In this document: piece after piece, positions 50,472 through 58,968 of the stretch
How positions within the stretch are numbered: position 1 is the first letter of the stretch
Layout: every line of letters starts with the position of its first letter
Assembly (NCBI GenBank): GCA_049514435.1
Contig: JBEKVB010000002.1
Coordinates: 124,001 to 188,000, forward strand
Direction of reading: 5' to 3'
DNA from: UBA4810 sp002479215
GTDB taxonomy: Bacteria; Desulfobacterota; Syntrophia; Syntrophales; Smithellaceae
DNA: 64,000 nucleotides
The notes under the pieces: model-generated
What the model was told of the DNA's origin: nothing
Seen by the model: the letters and a program-made list of their open reading frames with translations, nothing else
The model's database searches: none
Made by a program: the position numbers and the translations under genes

Positions 50472-51449
50472 TTAGCTACCCAAATATTGGTCGGCTTGCT
50501 GCAAATAATTAACTACATAATCCCGCACGGAATCTTCCAGAGATGAAAACACTACGGGACATCCGGCATCTTTCAGCTTATTCATTTTGGCTTCGGTGAA
50601 ATACTGGTATTGATCGCGTAAAGACTCAGGCATTTCGATGTATTGTATATTGGTTTTGCTCCCCATTGCAGCAAATACAGCTTTAATCAAGTCATTCCAG
50701 GTTCGGGACTTTCCTGTTCCCAGGTTAAAAATGCCGTTGACTTTCTGATTATTAAAAAGCCACCACATAACGTCCAGGCAATTTTTGACATAGACAAAGT
50801 CGCGCATCTGGCCGCCGTCGGGATATTTTTTCTTATAGGATTTGAAAAGCCGCACTTTTCCTGTTTCTTTAATCTGATGAAACGCCTTAAAGATTACGCT
50901 CGTCATTTCTTCTTTGTGGTATTCATTAGGACCGAAAACATTGAAAAATTTGATGCCCGCAATTTTATTTTCCAGCTTATTTTTTAAAACCCATACATCA
51001 AACACCTGTTTGGAATAGCCATACATATTAATCGGTTTGAGCTTACTGATTTTACCGTGGTCATCGGAAAAGCCCTGAGTTCCATCGCCGTAAGTCGCGG
51101 CGGAGCTGGCATAAATAAACCGAACATTATGTCGCAGTGCCCATTCGGCAAGCCTGCGGCTATAAAGATAATTATTTTCCCAAAGATAGTCCGCGTCGCG
51201 CTCCGTTGTGGATGAACATGCACCCATGTGAACAATAGCGCTGATTTCAAAAGGCACCTTATCGGCACAGACCATCTGTAAGAACTCGTCTTTATGGATG
51301 TAATCGACAAAACGCCGGTTGACCAAGTTCTTCCATTTGTCGTCAGTACTCAATCGATCAACGATGATAATATCATCGATGCCTTCCTGATTGAGACGCC
51401 AGATAAAAGCACTGCCGATAAATCCGGCGCCGCCTGTGACAATAATCAT
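50472..51449 (-). CDS. hldD: ADP-L-glycero-D-manno-heptose 6-epimerase
   Basis: A short-chain dehydrogenase/epimerase of 325 residues that forms the heptose donor for the LPS core. The start at 51449 (MIIVTGGAGFIGSAF) has GGAG nine bases upstream; a TTG two codons earlier is less likely. The NAD(P)-binding motif is GGAGFIG, the catalytic pair is in YASSAATYGDG (Ser/Thr) and YGYSK (YxxxK). The family-specific NEYHKEEMTSVIFKAFHQI and DGGQMRDFVYVKN segments distinguish it from other epimerases. Confidence 0.95.
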   Translation of the reverse strand: MIIVTGGAGFIGSAFIWRLNQEGIDDIIIVDRLSTDDKWKNLVNRRFVDYIHKDEFLQMVCADKVPFEISAIVHMGACSSTTERDADYLWENNYLYSRRLAEWALRHNVRFIYASSAATYGDGTQGFSDDHGKISKLKPINMYGYSKQVFDVWVLKNKLENKIAGIKFFNVFGPNEYHKEEMTSVIFKAFHQIKETGKVRLFKSYKKKYPDGGQMRDFVYVKNCLDVMWWLFNNQKVNGIFNLGTGKSRTWNDLIKAVFAAMGSKTNIQYIEMPESLRDQYQYFTEAKMNKLKDAGCPVVFSSLEDSVRDYVVNYLQQADQYLGS

Positions 51450-51537
51450 GCGCAATGCTCCTTTACTGTCTTAAAAATTGTTAGACTTAACTAATACTTA
51501 AAAGAATTACTGTCAATCAAGAAATTCGCTCCTGATT

Positions 51538-52392
51538 TTATTGAATCCAGTAAGCTTTGTTATCCAAAGTAAGAACACGGCAGGGGGCATCTTCCTTGAT
51601 CATCATGAAATTAATTTGCCTGCCTGTGATTCCGCCGGAGCCGCGGTGTGAGAAAAAAATGTCCTGACGGCAAAAGGTGCAGAAGCCTGAAGTTTCTATA
51701 TTCTTTTCCGGGATACCGCAATCCAGGATTTGCCGGCGGTTCGCCTCGGGCAAATCCAGCATCCATTTATTCCCCACAGTTGCAGGCAGTAAATAAATTT
51801 CATGGCTTTTTTGTCCGCGAAAAGCATCGGCGACAGCCGAATCCACTTGATAACAGCATTTACCTATCGAAGGGCCGATAGCTACCAAAATATTTTGCAA
51901 AGAAGACCCGTATTGATTTTGCATCAATTCGATAACTTTGGCGCTGATTTTCAGCGCAGTACTGCGCCAACCGGCATGAGCCACAGCGATTATTTTTTTT
52001 AACCGGTCGACAAAGAAAACCGGCACGCAATCAGCCGTCTTGATGCAAATCGCGAGGTTTGTGCGGTTGGTTACAATGGCATCATAATCAAGCTCCGCGC
52101 GCGAAGAAAAAAAACCGCCATGGGATTTGATGACGAATATCTTATCACCATGAACCTGATTGACGACTAAAAATTGTTCCAAAGGAATGGCAAAAGCCTT
52201 GGATAGATGACCCCAATTCTGCAAAACGCTGTATTCTTCATCGCCTTCGTTAAAGCTCACATTGAGGCTCGCATATTCATCTTGCGAAACTCCGCCTTGT
52301 CGCGCGCAAAAAGCGTGAATTAAGAAATCACATTCGCTGAAAATTGCCGCCTGTAAATAGGGAATGGATTCTTTTTTAGAAAGTGGAAACAT
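51538..52392 (-). CDS. pgeF: Laccase-domain protein YfiH (peptidoglycan editing factor PgeF)
   Basis: A 284-residue protein of the multicopper-polyphenol-oxidase-like family with zinc-binding and catalytic residues in HAFCARQGGVS, NQVHGDKIF, TADCVPVFF, HAGWRSTALKI and FCTFCRQDIFFSHRGSGGITGRQINFM. In E. coli the homologue hydrolyses wrongly incorporated amino acids from peptidoglycan precursors; adenosine deaminase or laccase activity has been reported for others. It is followed after 20 bases by the RluD-like gene upstream on the strand, a common pairing (rluD-pgeF). Confidence 0.92.
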   Translation of the reverse strand: MFPLSKKESIPYLQAAIFSECDFLIHAFCARQGGVSQDEYASLNVSFNEGDEEYSVLQNWGHLSKAFAIPLEQFLVVNQVHGDKIFVIKSHGGFFSSRAELDYDAIVTNRTNLAICIKTADCVPVFFVDRLKKIIAVAHAGWRSTALKISAKVIELMQNQYGSSLQNILVAIGPSIGKCCYQVDSAVADAFRGQKSHEIYLLPATVGNKWMLDLPEANRRQILDCGIPEKNIETSGFCTFCRQDIFFSHRGSGGITGRQINFMMIKEDAPCRVLTLDNKAYWIQ

Positions 52393-52412
52393 TTATCCGC
52401 CTTATTATCTTT

Positions 52413-53399
52413 TCATTGGGCTTGTGTTTGTCTGCGAAAAAGTTCGCATAAAGCAGTCATATCTGCCGGCATTTCTGCGGTAAACACAACTCGCTCGCGC
52501 TTTAAAGGATGGATAAAAGAAAGCTGCGCGGCATGCAGTGCTTGTCTGTTTAATGACTTCAAACTTGTTTTTAAAAGTGGATCGCTAATGGCGCGTATTT
52601 TATTTGTCGTGCTGCCATAAACGGTATCCCCGATGACCGGATAACCTCGATCGGAGAGGTGAACGCGGATCTGGTGGGTGCGGCCTGTTTTGATTTCTAC
52701 ATCCAGCAAGGTAGCCAAGCCGTAACGTTCGCGCACCTTCCAAAGAGTAAGAGCAGATTTGCCGCGCTTGCTTTTTGTGGACATTTTTTTACGGTCGGTG
52801 GCATGCCTGCCCACAGGCAGCAGTATTTCTCCCTGATTGCCTCTCATGTCCCCCCAGACAAACACCCGATAAGTTTTTTGCACTTCATGGTTCTCAAACT
52901 GGGCGGAAAGATTGCGGTGCGCATCATCCGTTTTTGCCGCCACAATCAAACCAGAAGTTCCTTTATCTAAACGATGAACAATGCCCGGACGTACAACCCC
53001 GCCGATTCCCGACAAATTTTGACAATGAAACAGCAAAGCGTTGACCAGGGTGTTTTCCGGATTTCCCGGCGCGGGATGCACAACCATTCCCGCCGGTTTA
53101 TTTACCACGATTATGGCTTCGTCTTCATAAACAATACTTAGAGGAATATCCTGGGCAGAGGCAATAGTCTCTTTTGCCGGTTTTAGATGGAGACTTATTA
53201 TGTCTCCTTCCTTCAGGCGCTGGCTTACTTTTGGTACTATACCATTGACCAGGACATCGCCTTCTTCCACAACGCGTTTCACCTGCGACCGTGATAATGC
53301 CGCATCGTTCTGCGTTAGAAACACATCCAGCCTTTGGCCACGCTGATTGCGGTTTACTGTAAAGCGTATTTCTTTCAATTGTGCTGGTGGAATTGACAA
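52413..53399 (-). CDS. rluD: Pseudouridine synthase RluD/RluA family, TTG start
   Basis: A 328-residue enzyme that isomerises uridines in 23S rRNA. The N-terminal S4 domain (RLDVFLTQNDAALSRSQVKRVVEEGDVLVNG) binds RNA; the catalytic motif is HRLDKGTSGLIV with the essential aspartate. Later come GRTHQIRVHL and QALHAAQLSFIHP. The best start is a TTG at 53399 with GCGGAG five bases ahead; no ATG is available before the S4 domain. RluD rather than RluA or RluC is inferred from the S4 domain and the pgeF neighbour. Confidence 0.92.
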   Translation of the reverse strand: MSIPPAQLKEIRFTVNRNQRGQRLDVFLTQNDAALSRSQVKRVVEEGDVLVNGIVPKVSQRLKEGDIISLHLKPAKETIASAQDIPLSIVYEDEAIIVVNKPAGMVVHPAPGNPENTLVNALLFHCQNLSGIGGVVRPGIVHRLDKGTSGLIVAAKTDDAHRNLSAQFENHEVQKTYRVFVWGDMRGNQGEILLPVGRHATDRKKMSTKSKRGKSALTLWKVRERYGLATLLDVEIKTGRTHQIRVHLSDRGYPVIGDTVYGSTTNKIRAISDPLLKTSLKSLNRQALHAAQLSFIHPLKRERVVFTAEMPADMTALCELFRRQTQAQ

Positions 53400-53421
53400 T
53401 TTGACTCCGCAAAATCACAAG

Positions 53422-54837
53422 TTAAGTTGATACTATTTGACGCAGGCCCTCAATAATAAAGGCAAATTCATTTTCGACAACAGTGCGCAAATCAATGAAG
53501 ATTTCGTCTTTATCTACCCGGACAAGGATAGGCATTTCAAGGTTGCGTAACTTTTCTTCTATGCGGCTGGCGGACATTTTTTTATTTTTAATCCCGACCA
53601 AAACAGTAGGAATCTTTTGCGTCGGCAAAGATCCGCCTCCTGCTGCGGCAAAATCATCTCGCAGGAAAAATTCCAGAGAGTCAAAATTTGATTTCTGCAA
53701 TTTATTGATCAGTTTGCGGGCGCGCTTTTTAACCACGTCCACCGGCTCGGTCAATGCTCGTAATGACCTAAGCTTTTTTACCGCGGCAATGGGATCAAGG
53801 TAATGTATCAGTGTTGCTTCGAGCGCGGCCAAGGTGAATTTGTCGATTCTCAGTGCGCGGTTGAGCGGATTTTTTTTGATCTTTTCTAGAATTTCTTTTC
53901 TTCCTAAAATGATGCCCGCTTGCGGCCCGCCGAGGAGTTTATCGCCGCTGAAGGTAACTACATCAGCCCCGCATGTTAAAACCTCGCGAATCGTCGGTTC
54001 ATGTTCCAGGCCGTAATTATCCAGGTCGATTACACAGCCGCTACCCAAATCATCCATAACCGGGATGCGGCGTTTTCGCCCCAAAGCCACCAGAGATTCC
54101 ATATCCGCTTCTTCGGTAAAGCCCACAATGCGGAAATTGCTGGTGTGCACTTTCAGTATCAGGCCGGTTTCTTTATTTATCGCCTTTTCGTAATCACTCA
54201 GGCGCGTACGGTTGGTTGTGCCCACTTCCCGCAAACGAGCGGCGCTTTTGCGCATAATTTCCGGAATACGGAATTCGCCTCCGATTTCGATAAGTTCGCC
54301 ACGGGAAACTATAGTTTCTTTGCCTTCCGACAAAGTATTGAGGACAAGCAAAACAGCCGCAGCGTTATTATTGACAATCAGGACATCCTGTGCACCGGTC
54401 AAGGCGCAAATTAATCGGTTTACATGATCGTAGCGCTGGCCGCGTTCACCTTTAATCAAATCAAATTCCAAATTGGAATAGCCTTTGCCCACCTCTAAAA
54501 TTCTTTGCAGAGCTTCCGGGCAAAGAGGAGCGCGGCCAAGATTGGTATGCAGGACGACTCCGGTGGCATTGACAAGGCGGCGCAAGTTATAGCGGTGCAA
54601 TCCTCTTATTAATCTTTCCACTTCTCCGGCAACGATTGCCGCATCATAAGAAACCTTCACAAGTCCTTTTTTTCCGGCCTCAACAATCTTATCCCTCAAA
54701 TTTTGCACAACCATCCGGCAGGTTTCTTTGACAATATTGCGCGGCGCCAGAGCATAGATATCCTGCTTTTCCAAAAATAGAATAACTTCGTCAATTTTCG
54801 GCAGTTTCTTCAGCATTTCTTTTCTTCGCTCATCCAT
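53422..54837 (-). CDS. selA: L-seryl-tRNA(Sec) selenium transferase SelA
   Basis: A 471-residue PLP enzyme that converts seryl-tRNA(Sec) into selenocysteinyl-tRNA(Sec), required for bacterial selenoproteins. Characteristic segments are LVNATGVVLHTNLGRAPL, NNNAAAVLLVLNTL, REVGTTNRTRLSDYEKAI and the PLP lysine in FSGDKLLGGPQAGIILG. The start at 54837 (MDERRKEMLKKLPKIDEV) is the conserved beginning; an upstream ATT-region extension is unlikely. No selB, selC or selD is visible nearby. It fits directly with the UGA-containing peroxiredoxin-like gene at 17990. Confidence 0.95.
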   Translation of the reverse strand: MDERRKEMLKKLPKIDEVILFLEKQDIYALAPRNIVKETCRMVVQNLRDKIVEAGKKGLVKVSYDAAIVAGEVERLIRGLHRYNLRRLVNATGVVLHTNLGRAPLCPEALQRILEVGKGYSNLEFDLIKGERGQRYDHVNRLICALTGAQDVLIVNNNAAAVLLVLNTLSEGKETIVSRGELIEIGGEFRIPEIMRKSAARLREVGTTNRTRLSDYEKAINKETGLILKVHTSNFRIVGFTEEADMESLVALGRKRRIPVMDDLGSGCVIDLDNYGLEHEPTIREVLTCGADVVTFSGDKLLGGPQAGIILGRKEILEKIKKNPLNRALRIDKFTLAALEATLIHYLDPIAAVKKLRSLRALTEPVDVVKKRARKLINKLQKSNFDSLEFFLRDDFAAAGGGSLPTQKIPTVLVGIKNKKMSASRIEEKLRNLEMPILVRVDKDEIFIDLRTVVENEFAFIIEGLRQIVST

Positions 54838-54859
54838 AAATATTTTTTCTCGACGAAAA

Positions 54860-56131
54860 TTATACAATACCGGCTTGCTTGCGACAATAATCACGGAAGT
54901 TGTTCACGGCAATATAAAACTCCCTCATCATTATTACCCAGAGGTAACGGCCTTTCGGCGTTAGACGCAAATGGAGCGGGAAATAGCGCAAAGCCCTGAC
55001 TATTTCAAATAAAGCTATTTCCTTCCATAATGTTTTTAAAAACTTACCGTTATATTTTTCTTCCAACGCCGCAATATCCAATTTCGTGCTAAATAATTTC
55101 ATTAAGAAATCATAGCTCATTTGGTCATGAAGATCAAACCCGCGGGAAGCCAGAAGCGGCAAATTACCATGATCGAGGCGGGCGATATACTCTTCAATAT
55201 TAAACGTGTTGGAATAACAAACACCATTAAGATAACCTATGGCGCCGCTCCCCAGACCCGCGTACTCATCGTAATCTACAACATATTCATCAATGAGAGA
55301 ACTATCTTTCTTTTTCCGAGAAAAGCACCAGGCCGAAGAAAAATTATAATTTTTTTCCAGGCGCTTGACTATCAGCTTGTATAATTTCTGTTCCCCTTTA
55401 AAATCAACTTCTCCGATAGTCTTCTCCATTAATTCTTGCGTTATAGTTGAAACCATCAAAGGATAAAACGTAATTTGATCCATGTTTAAATTAAGTAAAA
55501 CTTCCAGATCAGCATCAAGAATTCCCTGCGTTTGTGCGGGAATATTAAAAATCATATCGGCATTTAAAGTATCAAATGACCCTCGCGTGTTTTTGAGTTT
55601 TTCCGCAATAGCCTCACCTGATCCGTATCTTTCATAGCGTCCGATTTTTTTGAGTAAATCATCATTGAAAGTCTGCACGCCCACAGACAATCTTTGGACA
55701 CCACTTTGCTGTAAAATTTCAATATTTCTCGAAGTTAAGTGATTGGGATTTGTTTCTACCGATATTTCTCTGATGGGAAAGCTTTCCTGCGCCAAACGCA
55801 ACGTTTCGGCAAGCTCGTCAATCAGCACCGTTGGGGTGCCGCCGCCGACATAAATTCCACTGAATTTATATCCCTTTTCCCGGTAAAGATTAATTTCCTG
55901 CCGCAGAGCTTTAAAATATTTTCGGGCAAGTTGCTCCGTAAAAGCTATCCTATGAAAAGAACAATAAGGGCAAAGTTCTTCGCAGAAGGGAATATGCAGA
56001 TAAAGAAGGCGCAGTTTTTCGTCGGCGCAGCGGGGCAATGCCGGCAAGCTTCCCTCTTCAAATTTCAGGGCGCGAGCAAATTCCCTTTTCGCTATTTTAG
56101 TAACAATTTGAGTAATCAAATTTAAATCCAT
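54860..56131 (-). CDS. HemW-like/coproporphyrinogen III oxidase-family radical SAM protein
   Basis: A 423-residue radical SAM protein. The motif YLHIPFCEELCPYCSFHR gives the CX3CX2C cluster with the HIPFC lead-in typical of the HemN/HemW group, with an additional Cys-Ser-Phe as in HemW (CxxF-type). GIYVGGGTPTVL and SVGVQTFNDDLLKKIGR follow, and a HemN C-terminal domain is present (LDIAALEEKYNG; LTPKGRYLWVIMMREFY). It is longer and more divergent than HemW; haem chaperone, oxidase or haem-degrading (ChuW/HutW-like) roles are possible. 22 bases before selA. Confidence 0.82.
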   Translation of the reverse strand: MDLNLITQIVTKIAKREFARALKFEEGSLPALPRCADEKLRLLYLHIPFCEELCPYCSFHRIAFTEQLARKYFKALRQEINLYREKGYKFSGIYVGGGTPTVLIDELAETLRLAQESFPIREISVETNPNHLTSRNIEILQQSGVQRLSVGVQTFNDDLLKKIGRYERYGSGEAIAEKLKNTRGSFDTLNADMIFNIPAQTQGILDADLEVLLNLNMDQITFYPLMVSTITQELMEKTIGEVDFKGEQKLYKLIVKRLEKNYNFSSAWCFSRKKKDSSLIDEYVVDYDEYAGLGSGAIGYLNGVCYSNTFNIEEYIARLDHGNLPLLASRGFDLHDQMSYDFLMKLFSTKLDIAALEEKYNGKFLKTLWKEIALFEIVRALRYFPLHLRLTPKGRYLWVIMMREFYIAVNNFRDYCRKQAGIV

Positions 56132-56433
56132 ACAATTCAGGTTATATAACTTGCTTCTTTATTATTTAACAAAAGATATATGACTATTGCAAGCTACTAT
56201 TACTTAATGAATTTGTAAAAAGTTATAAACGTAATCCATCCAGAGCGGCTTCGTAAAAAGCTGCCGATGCAAGGCAGGTAATTCCCGAGGAGTGAGGCGT
56301 ACTTGAGCCTACTTCGCAACGACGAGGGATGAAGCCGAACACAACAGATGGACTTTTTACGATGCCGTCATTCCTTGATATAACGCGTAATAAGTGATAT
56401 ATGCCGCAAAAAACAAGGTCCCGGTGAAGCTAC
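56132..56433. other. Divergent intergenic region containing a repeat
   Basis: About 300 bases between the HemW-like gene and the peptide deformylase gene. Most of it is the palindromic repeat at 56246-56370. No clear promoter was identified for either side. Confidence 0.5.
56246..56370 (-). repeat. Intergenic repeat with CGTAAAAAG terminal inverted ends, copy 2
   Basis: On the minus strand it reads TGACGGCATCGTAAAAAGTC...TTCGGCTTCATCCCTCGTCG...CTTTTTACGAAGCCG. The terminal CGTAAAAAG/CTTTTTACG pairs and the inner GTT-GGCTTCATC block match the repeat at 29138-29259, in opposite orientation. Confidence 0.7.
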
Positions 56434-56994
56434 ATGCCTAAAGATAAAGTTTTAACATTATGGAATAATGAAGGACTCAACGAAAAAGACACCTCCATCT
56501 TAAGAAAAAAATCCGTGGAAGTGCCTGTGCCGCTGGATAAAGAATCGCGAGAAGTAATCCAAACTCTGGTTGATTCGTTTCTGGGCAGAGATGACGCTTC
56601 GGGGCTTGCCGCTCCGCAAATAGGCATTAACAAAAGAATATTCGTTTTCCGCAATAAAGGCTTCGGTGAAGGGGGGAAAGTAAAAAGTCCCGATGATTTT
56701 GAAATTTTGATTAACCCACGCATTACTCAGGCGCGCGGCGAAAAAGTAGATATGGCTGAAGGTTGTTTATCTTGCCCGGAAATTCAGGTGGAGGTCAGCC
56801 GCTTCCCCGAAATAAAAGTTCGTGCCTTGAATGAAAAGGGAGAAAAAATTAACAAGAAGTATATGGATTACGTCGCCCGTGTTATACAACACGAGCTGGA
56901 CCATCTGGATGGTAAACTAATCGTCGATTACGGAGGCAATCTCTATTATCCCAAAGACAAACAAGACTTTTTTGGAAAGCTTTTTCAAGGTTGA
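56434..56994 (+). CDS. def: Peptide deformylase
   Basis: A 186-residue metalloenzyme that removes the formyl group from new proteins. All three motifs are present: GLAAPQIGI, EGCLSCPE and the metal-binding QHELDHLDG (HExxH). The N-terminal portion is longer than in E. coli and has the insert FRNKGFGEGGKVKSPDDF between motifs, as in type III or divergent bacterial enzymes. It is an isolated gene 125 bases before the zinc-ribbon/gcvT operon. Confidence 0.93.
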   Translation: MPKDKVLTLWNNEGLNEKDTSILRKKSVEVPVPLDKESREVIQTLVDSFLGRDDASGLAAPQIGINKRIFVFRNKGFGEGGKVKSPDDFEILINPRITQARGEKVDMAEGCLSCPEIQVEVSRFPEIKVRALNEKGEKINKKYMDYVARVIQHELDHLDGKLIVDYGGNLYYPKDKQDFFGKLFQG

Positions 56995-57119
56995 TCAATG
57001 GAAAATTTTTGATTAAATCTTGAAATCTCCCCGGAGTTGTAGTAGTTTTCTGGCATTAATTAAAACTGATGCAATAAAGTTATTTTCTATCATTTAATTT
57101 TCCCCGGAGAAGCTATCCC

Positions 57120-57452
57120 ATGTTAAAAATTCAGTGCCCGCAATGTAACAAATCTTTCGTTTGGACAGACAATCTGCCGGCGCAGAACAAATGCCCTACA
57201 CTGGATTGCAACTGGCATTATAATATTCATACCGAACTCGAGAGAAACATTACCCGGCGTGAAACCAAGGTGGAACCAAAAACTCTGCTTTGCCCCTTTT
57301 GCCAGGGAAAAATTACATCAAAATTTACTATTTGCCGGCATTGCGGGCAGATTGTGCTGGGCAGTAAAGCTTCCCGAAAGCGTTATTTTTTTTTGGCGGT
57401 TTGTTTACTTCTCATTATTCTATCTCTAATTTTTAAATGCTTGGTTAAATGA
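57120..57452 (+). CDS. Zinc-ribbon protein with a C-terminal membrane anchor
   Basis: A 110-residue protein. Two cysteine pair sets suggest two zinc ribbons: CPQC...CPTLDC near the N terminus and CPFC...CRHC around residues 58-75. The C terminus (YFFLAVCLLLIILSLIFKCLV) is one transmembrane helix. The FVWTDNLPAQNKCPTLDCNWHYNIH segment resembles zinc-ribbon domains in deltaproteobacterial envelope proteins. Overlaps the gcvT start by four bases (ATGA), so it is translated with the glycine cleavage genes; a functional link is not evident. Confidence 0.7.
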   Translation: MLKIQCPQCNKSFVWTDNLPAQNKCPTLDCNWHYNIHTELERNITRRETKVEPKTLLCPFCQGKITSKFTICRHCGQIVLGSKASRKRYFFLAVCLLLIILSLIFKCLVK

Positions 57453-58546
57453 AACTGGAAAAGACACCATTGTATGAAAAACATGTTACCCTAAATGCCA
57501 AAATAATTGATTTTGGCGGCTGGGCCATGCCCGTGCAATACACCAATGTTATCGATGAACACAAAGCAACCAGAAACGCCGCCGGCCTTTTTGACATCTG
57601 CCACATGGGAGAGATCGAAGTCAAAGGCCCGCAGGCTATTGATCTTTTACAATTGGTTTTGACCAGAAATCTAGCTGATCAGGAAATAGGACAAATTAAA
57701 CTCTCTGCTTTGCTCAACTATGAAGGTGGCATTATTGACGACCTGACCGTCTATAAAATGGCAAAAGATTCTTATATGCTGGTAACTAATGCCACCACTA
57801 AAAACCGCGATTGGCAATGGATAAAATCTATTCACCGAGACAAGGAATTTGATTGCAATTTAAAAGATATCAGCAATAAAACAGGCAAGCTGGATTTGCA
57901 GGGTCCGCGTGCTGAAGAAATTTTGCAAACACTGACCTCTGATAATTTGAAGAATTTGCGCTTCTATCATTTTTTTGAATCCCAGGTATCGGGAATACCG
58001 TCCATCATTTCCCGCAGCGGTTACACCGGTGAAGACGGATTTGAAATCTATGCCGCCGCCAATGTTATTGGAGATATCTGGGATAAACTTATGGTCGCAG
58101 GTGTTAGTTTTGGCCTGAAACCAGTAGGATTAGGAGCGCGAGATACATTGCGCCTGGAAGCAGGCATGATGCTCAACGGCCAGGACATGACGGAAACGGT
58201 GACTCCGTTGCAAGTACCTTATAGCTGGCTCATTGATTGGAATAAAGGATTTATCGGTTCAGCAGTACTTAAAGCGAAAAAAAATTCAGGCATTAAGAAA
58301 AAGCTGGTAGGTTTGGAAATGACCGGCCGCGGAATAGCCCGCCACGGTTATAAAGTATTTGCTGGGGAGAGAGAAATCGGCATTGTGACTTCCGGAACAT
58401 TTTCGCCCACATTAAACAAAGCAATCGGCTTGGCGTTCATCGATATTGCTTTCAGCGCGCCGGAAACGGAAATTTCTATCGAGATTCGCGACTCAATGAA
58501 TCCGGCAAAAACCGTTAAGATTCCGTTTTATAAAAGGCCAAAATAA
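57449..58546 (+). CDS. gcvT: Glycine cleavage system T protein (aminomethyltransferase)
   Basis: A 365-residue folate-dependent enzyme that releases ammonia and moves the methylene carbon from the aminomethyl-lipoyl H protein to tetrahydrofolate. Recognisable by LYEKHVTLNAKIIDFGGWAMPVQY, GLFDICHMGEIEVKGP, SRSGYTGEDGFEIY and GLGARDTLRLEAGM (folate- and substrate-binding aspartate). First enzyme gene of gcvT-gcvH-gcvPA-gcvPB-lipA-lpdA. No glycine riboswitch was found in the 125 bases upstream of the zinc-ribbon gene. Confidence 0.95.
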   Translation: MKLEKTPLYEKHVTLNAKIIDFGGWAMPVQYTNVIDEHKATRNAAGLFDICHMGEIEVKGPQAIDLLQLVLTRNLADQEIGQIKLSALLNYEGGIIDDLTVYKMAKDSYMLVTNATTKNRDWQWIKSIHRDKEFDCNLKDISNKTGKLDLQGPRAEEILQTLTSDNLKNLRFYHFFESQVSGIPSIISRSGYTGEDGFEIYAAANVIGDIWDKLMVAGVSFGLKPVGLGARDTLRLEAGMMLNGQDMTETVTPLQVPYSWLIDWNKGFIGSAVLKAKKNSGIKKKLVGLEMTGRGIARHGYKVFAGEREIGIVTSGTFSPTLNKAIGLAFIDIAFSAPETEISIEIRDSMNPAKTVKIPFYKRPK

Positions 58547-58567
58547 AATTAAGGAGAGGAAAAAACC

Positions 58568-58966
58568 ATGTCCAAACAAAACCCGACAGATAGAGTCTAT
58601 TCCCAGGATCACGAATGGGTAAAAGATAATGGTGACGACACTGTTGTTGTTGGCATAACCGCTTACGCACAGGAAATGCTCACCGATATAGTATTTGTCG
58701 AACTACCGCCGATAGGAAAAAAAGTAACTAAAGGTGATTCCGTGGCCGTTGTGGAATCCGTAAAATCGGTATCCGATGTTTACGCACCGGTGAGCGGAGA
58801 AGTTATCGCCGTGAATAATAAGCTGGAAGAAGAACCGGCACTCATTAATCAGGATGCCTTTGGCGAGGGCTGGATTGTGAAGATGCGCCTGACGAATCCG
58901 GTTGAACTCAAATCTCTGCTTAGCACCGCTGATTATGAAAAACTGATCAAAGAGGAAAAGCACTAA
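58568..58966 (+). CDS. gcvH: Glycine cleavage system H protein (lipoyl carrier)
   Basis: A 132-residue lipoyl-domain protein that shuttles the aminomethyl group among P, T and L proteins. DHEWVKDNGDDTVVVGITAYAQEMLTDIVFVELP starts the fold. The lipoylated lysine is K66 in VESVKSVSDVYAPVSG. The ribosome-binding site is AAGGAGAGG. It sits between gcvT and gcvPA (two bases apart from the latter). LipA at the end of the operon would build the lipoyl group. Confidence 0.96.
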   Translation: MSKQNPTDRVYSQDHEWVKDNGDDTVVVGITAYAQEMLTDIVFVELPPIGKKVTKGDSVAVVESVKSVSDVYAPVSGEVIAVNNKLEEEPALINQDAFGEGWIVKMRLTNPVELKSLLSTADYEKLIKEEKH

Positions 58967-58968
58967 TT

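Noticed and set aside
56995..57119. A glycine riboswitch before the gcv operon.
   Set aside because: No paired aptamer core is visible in the 125-base leader.
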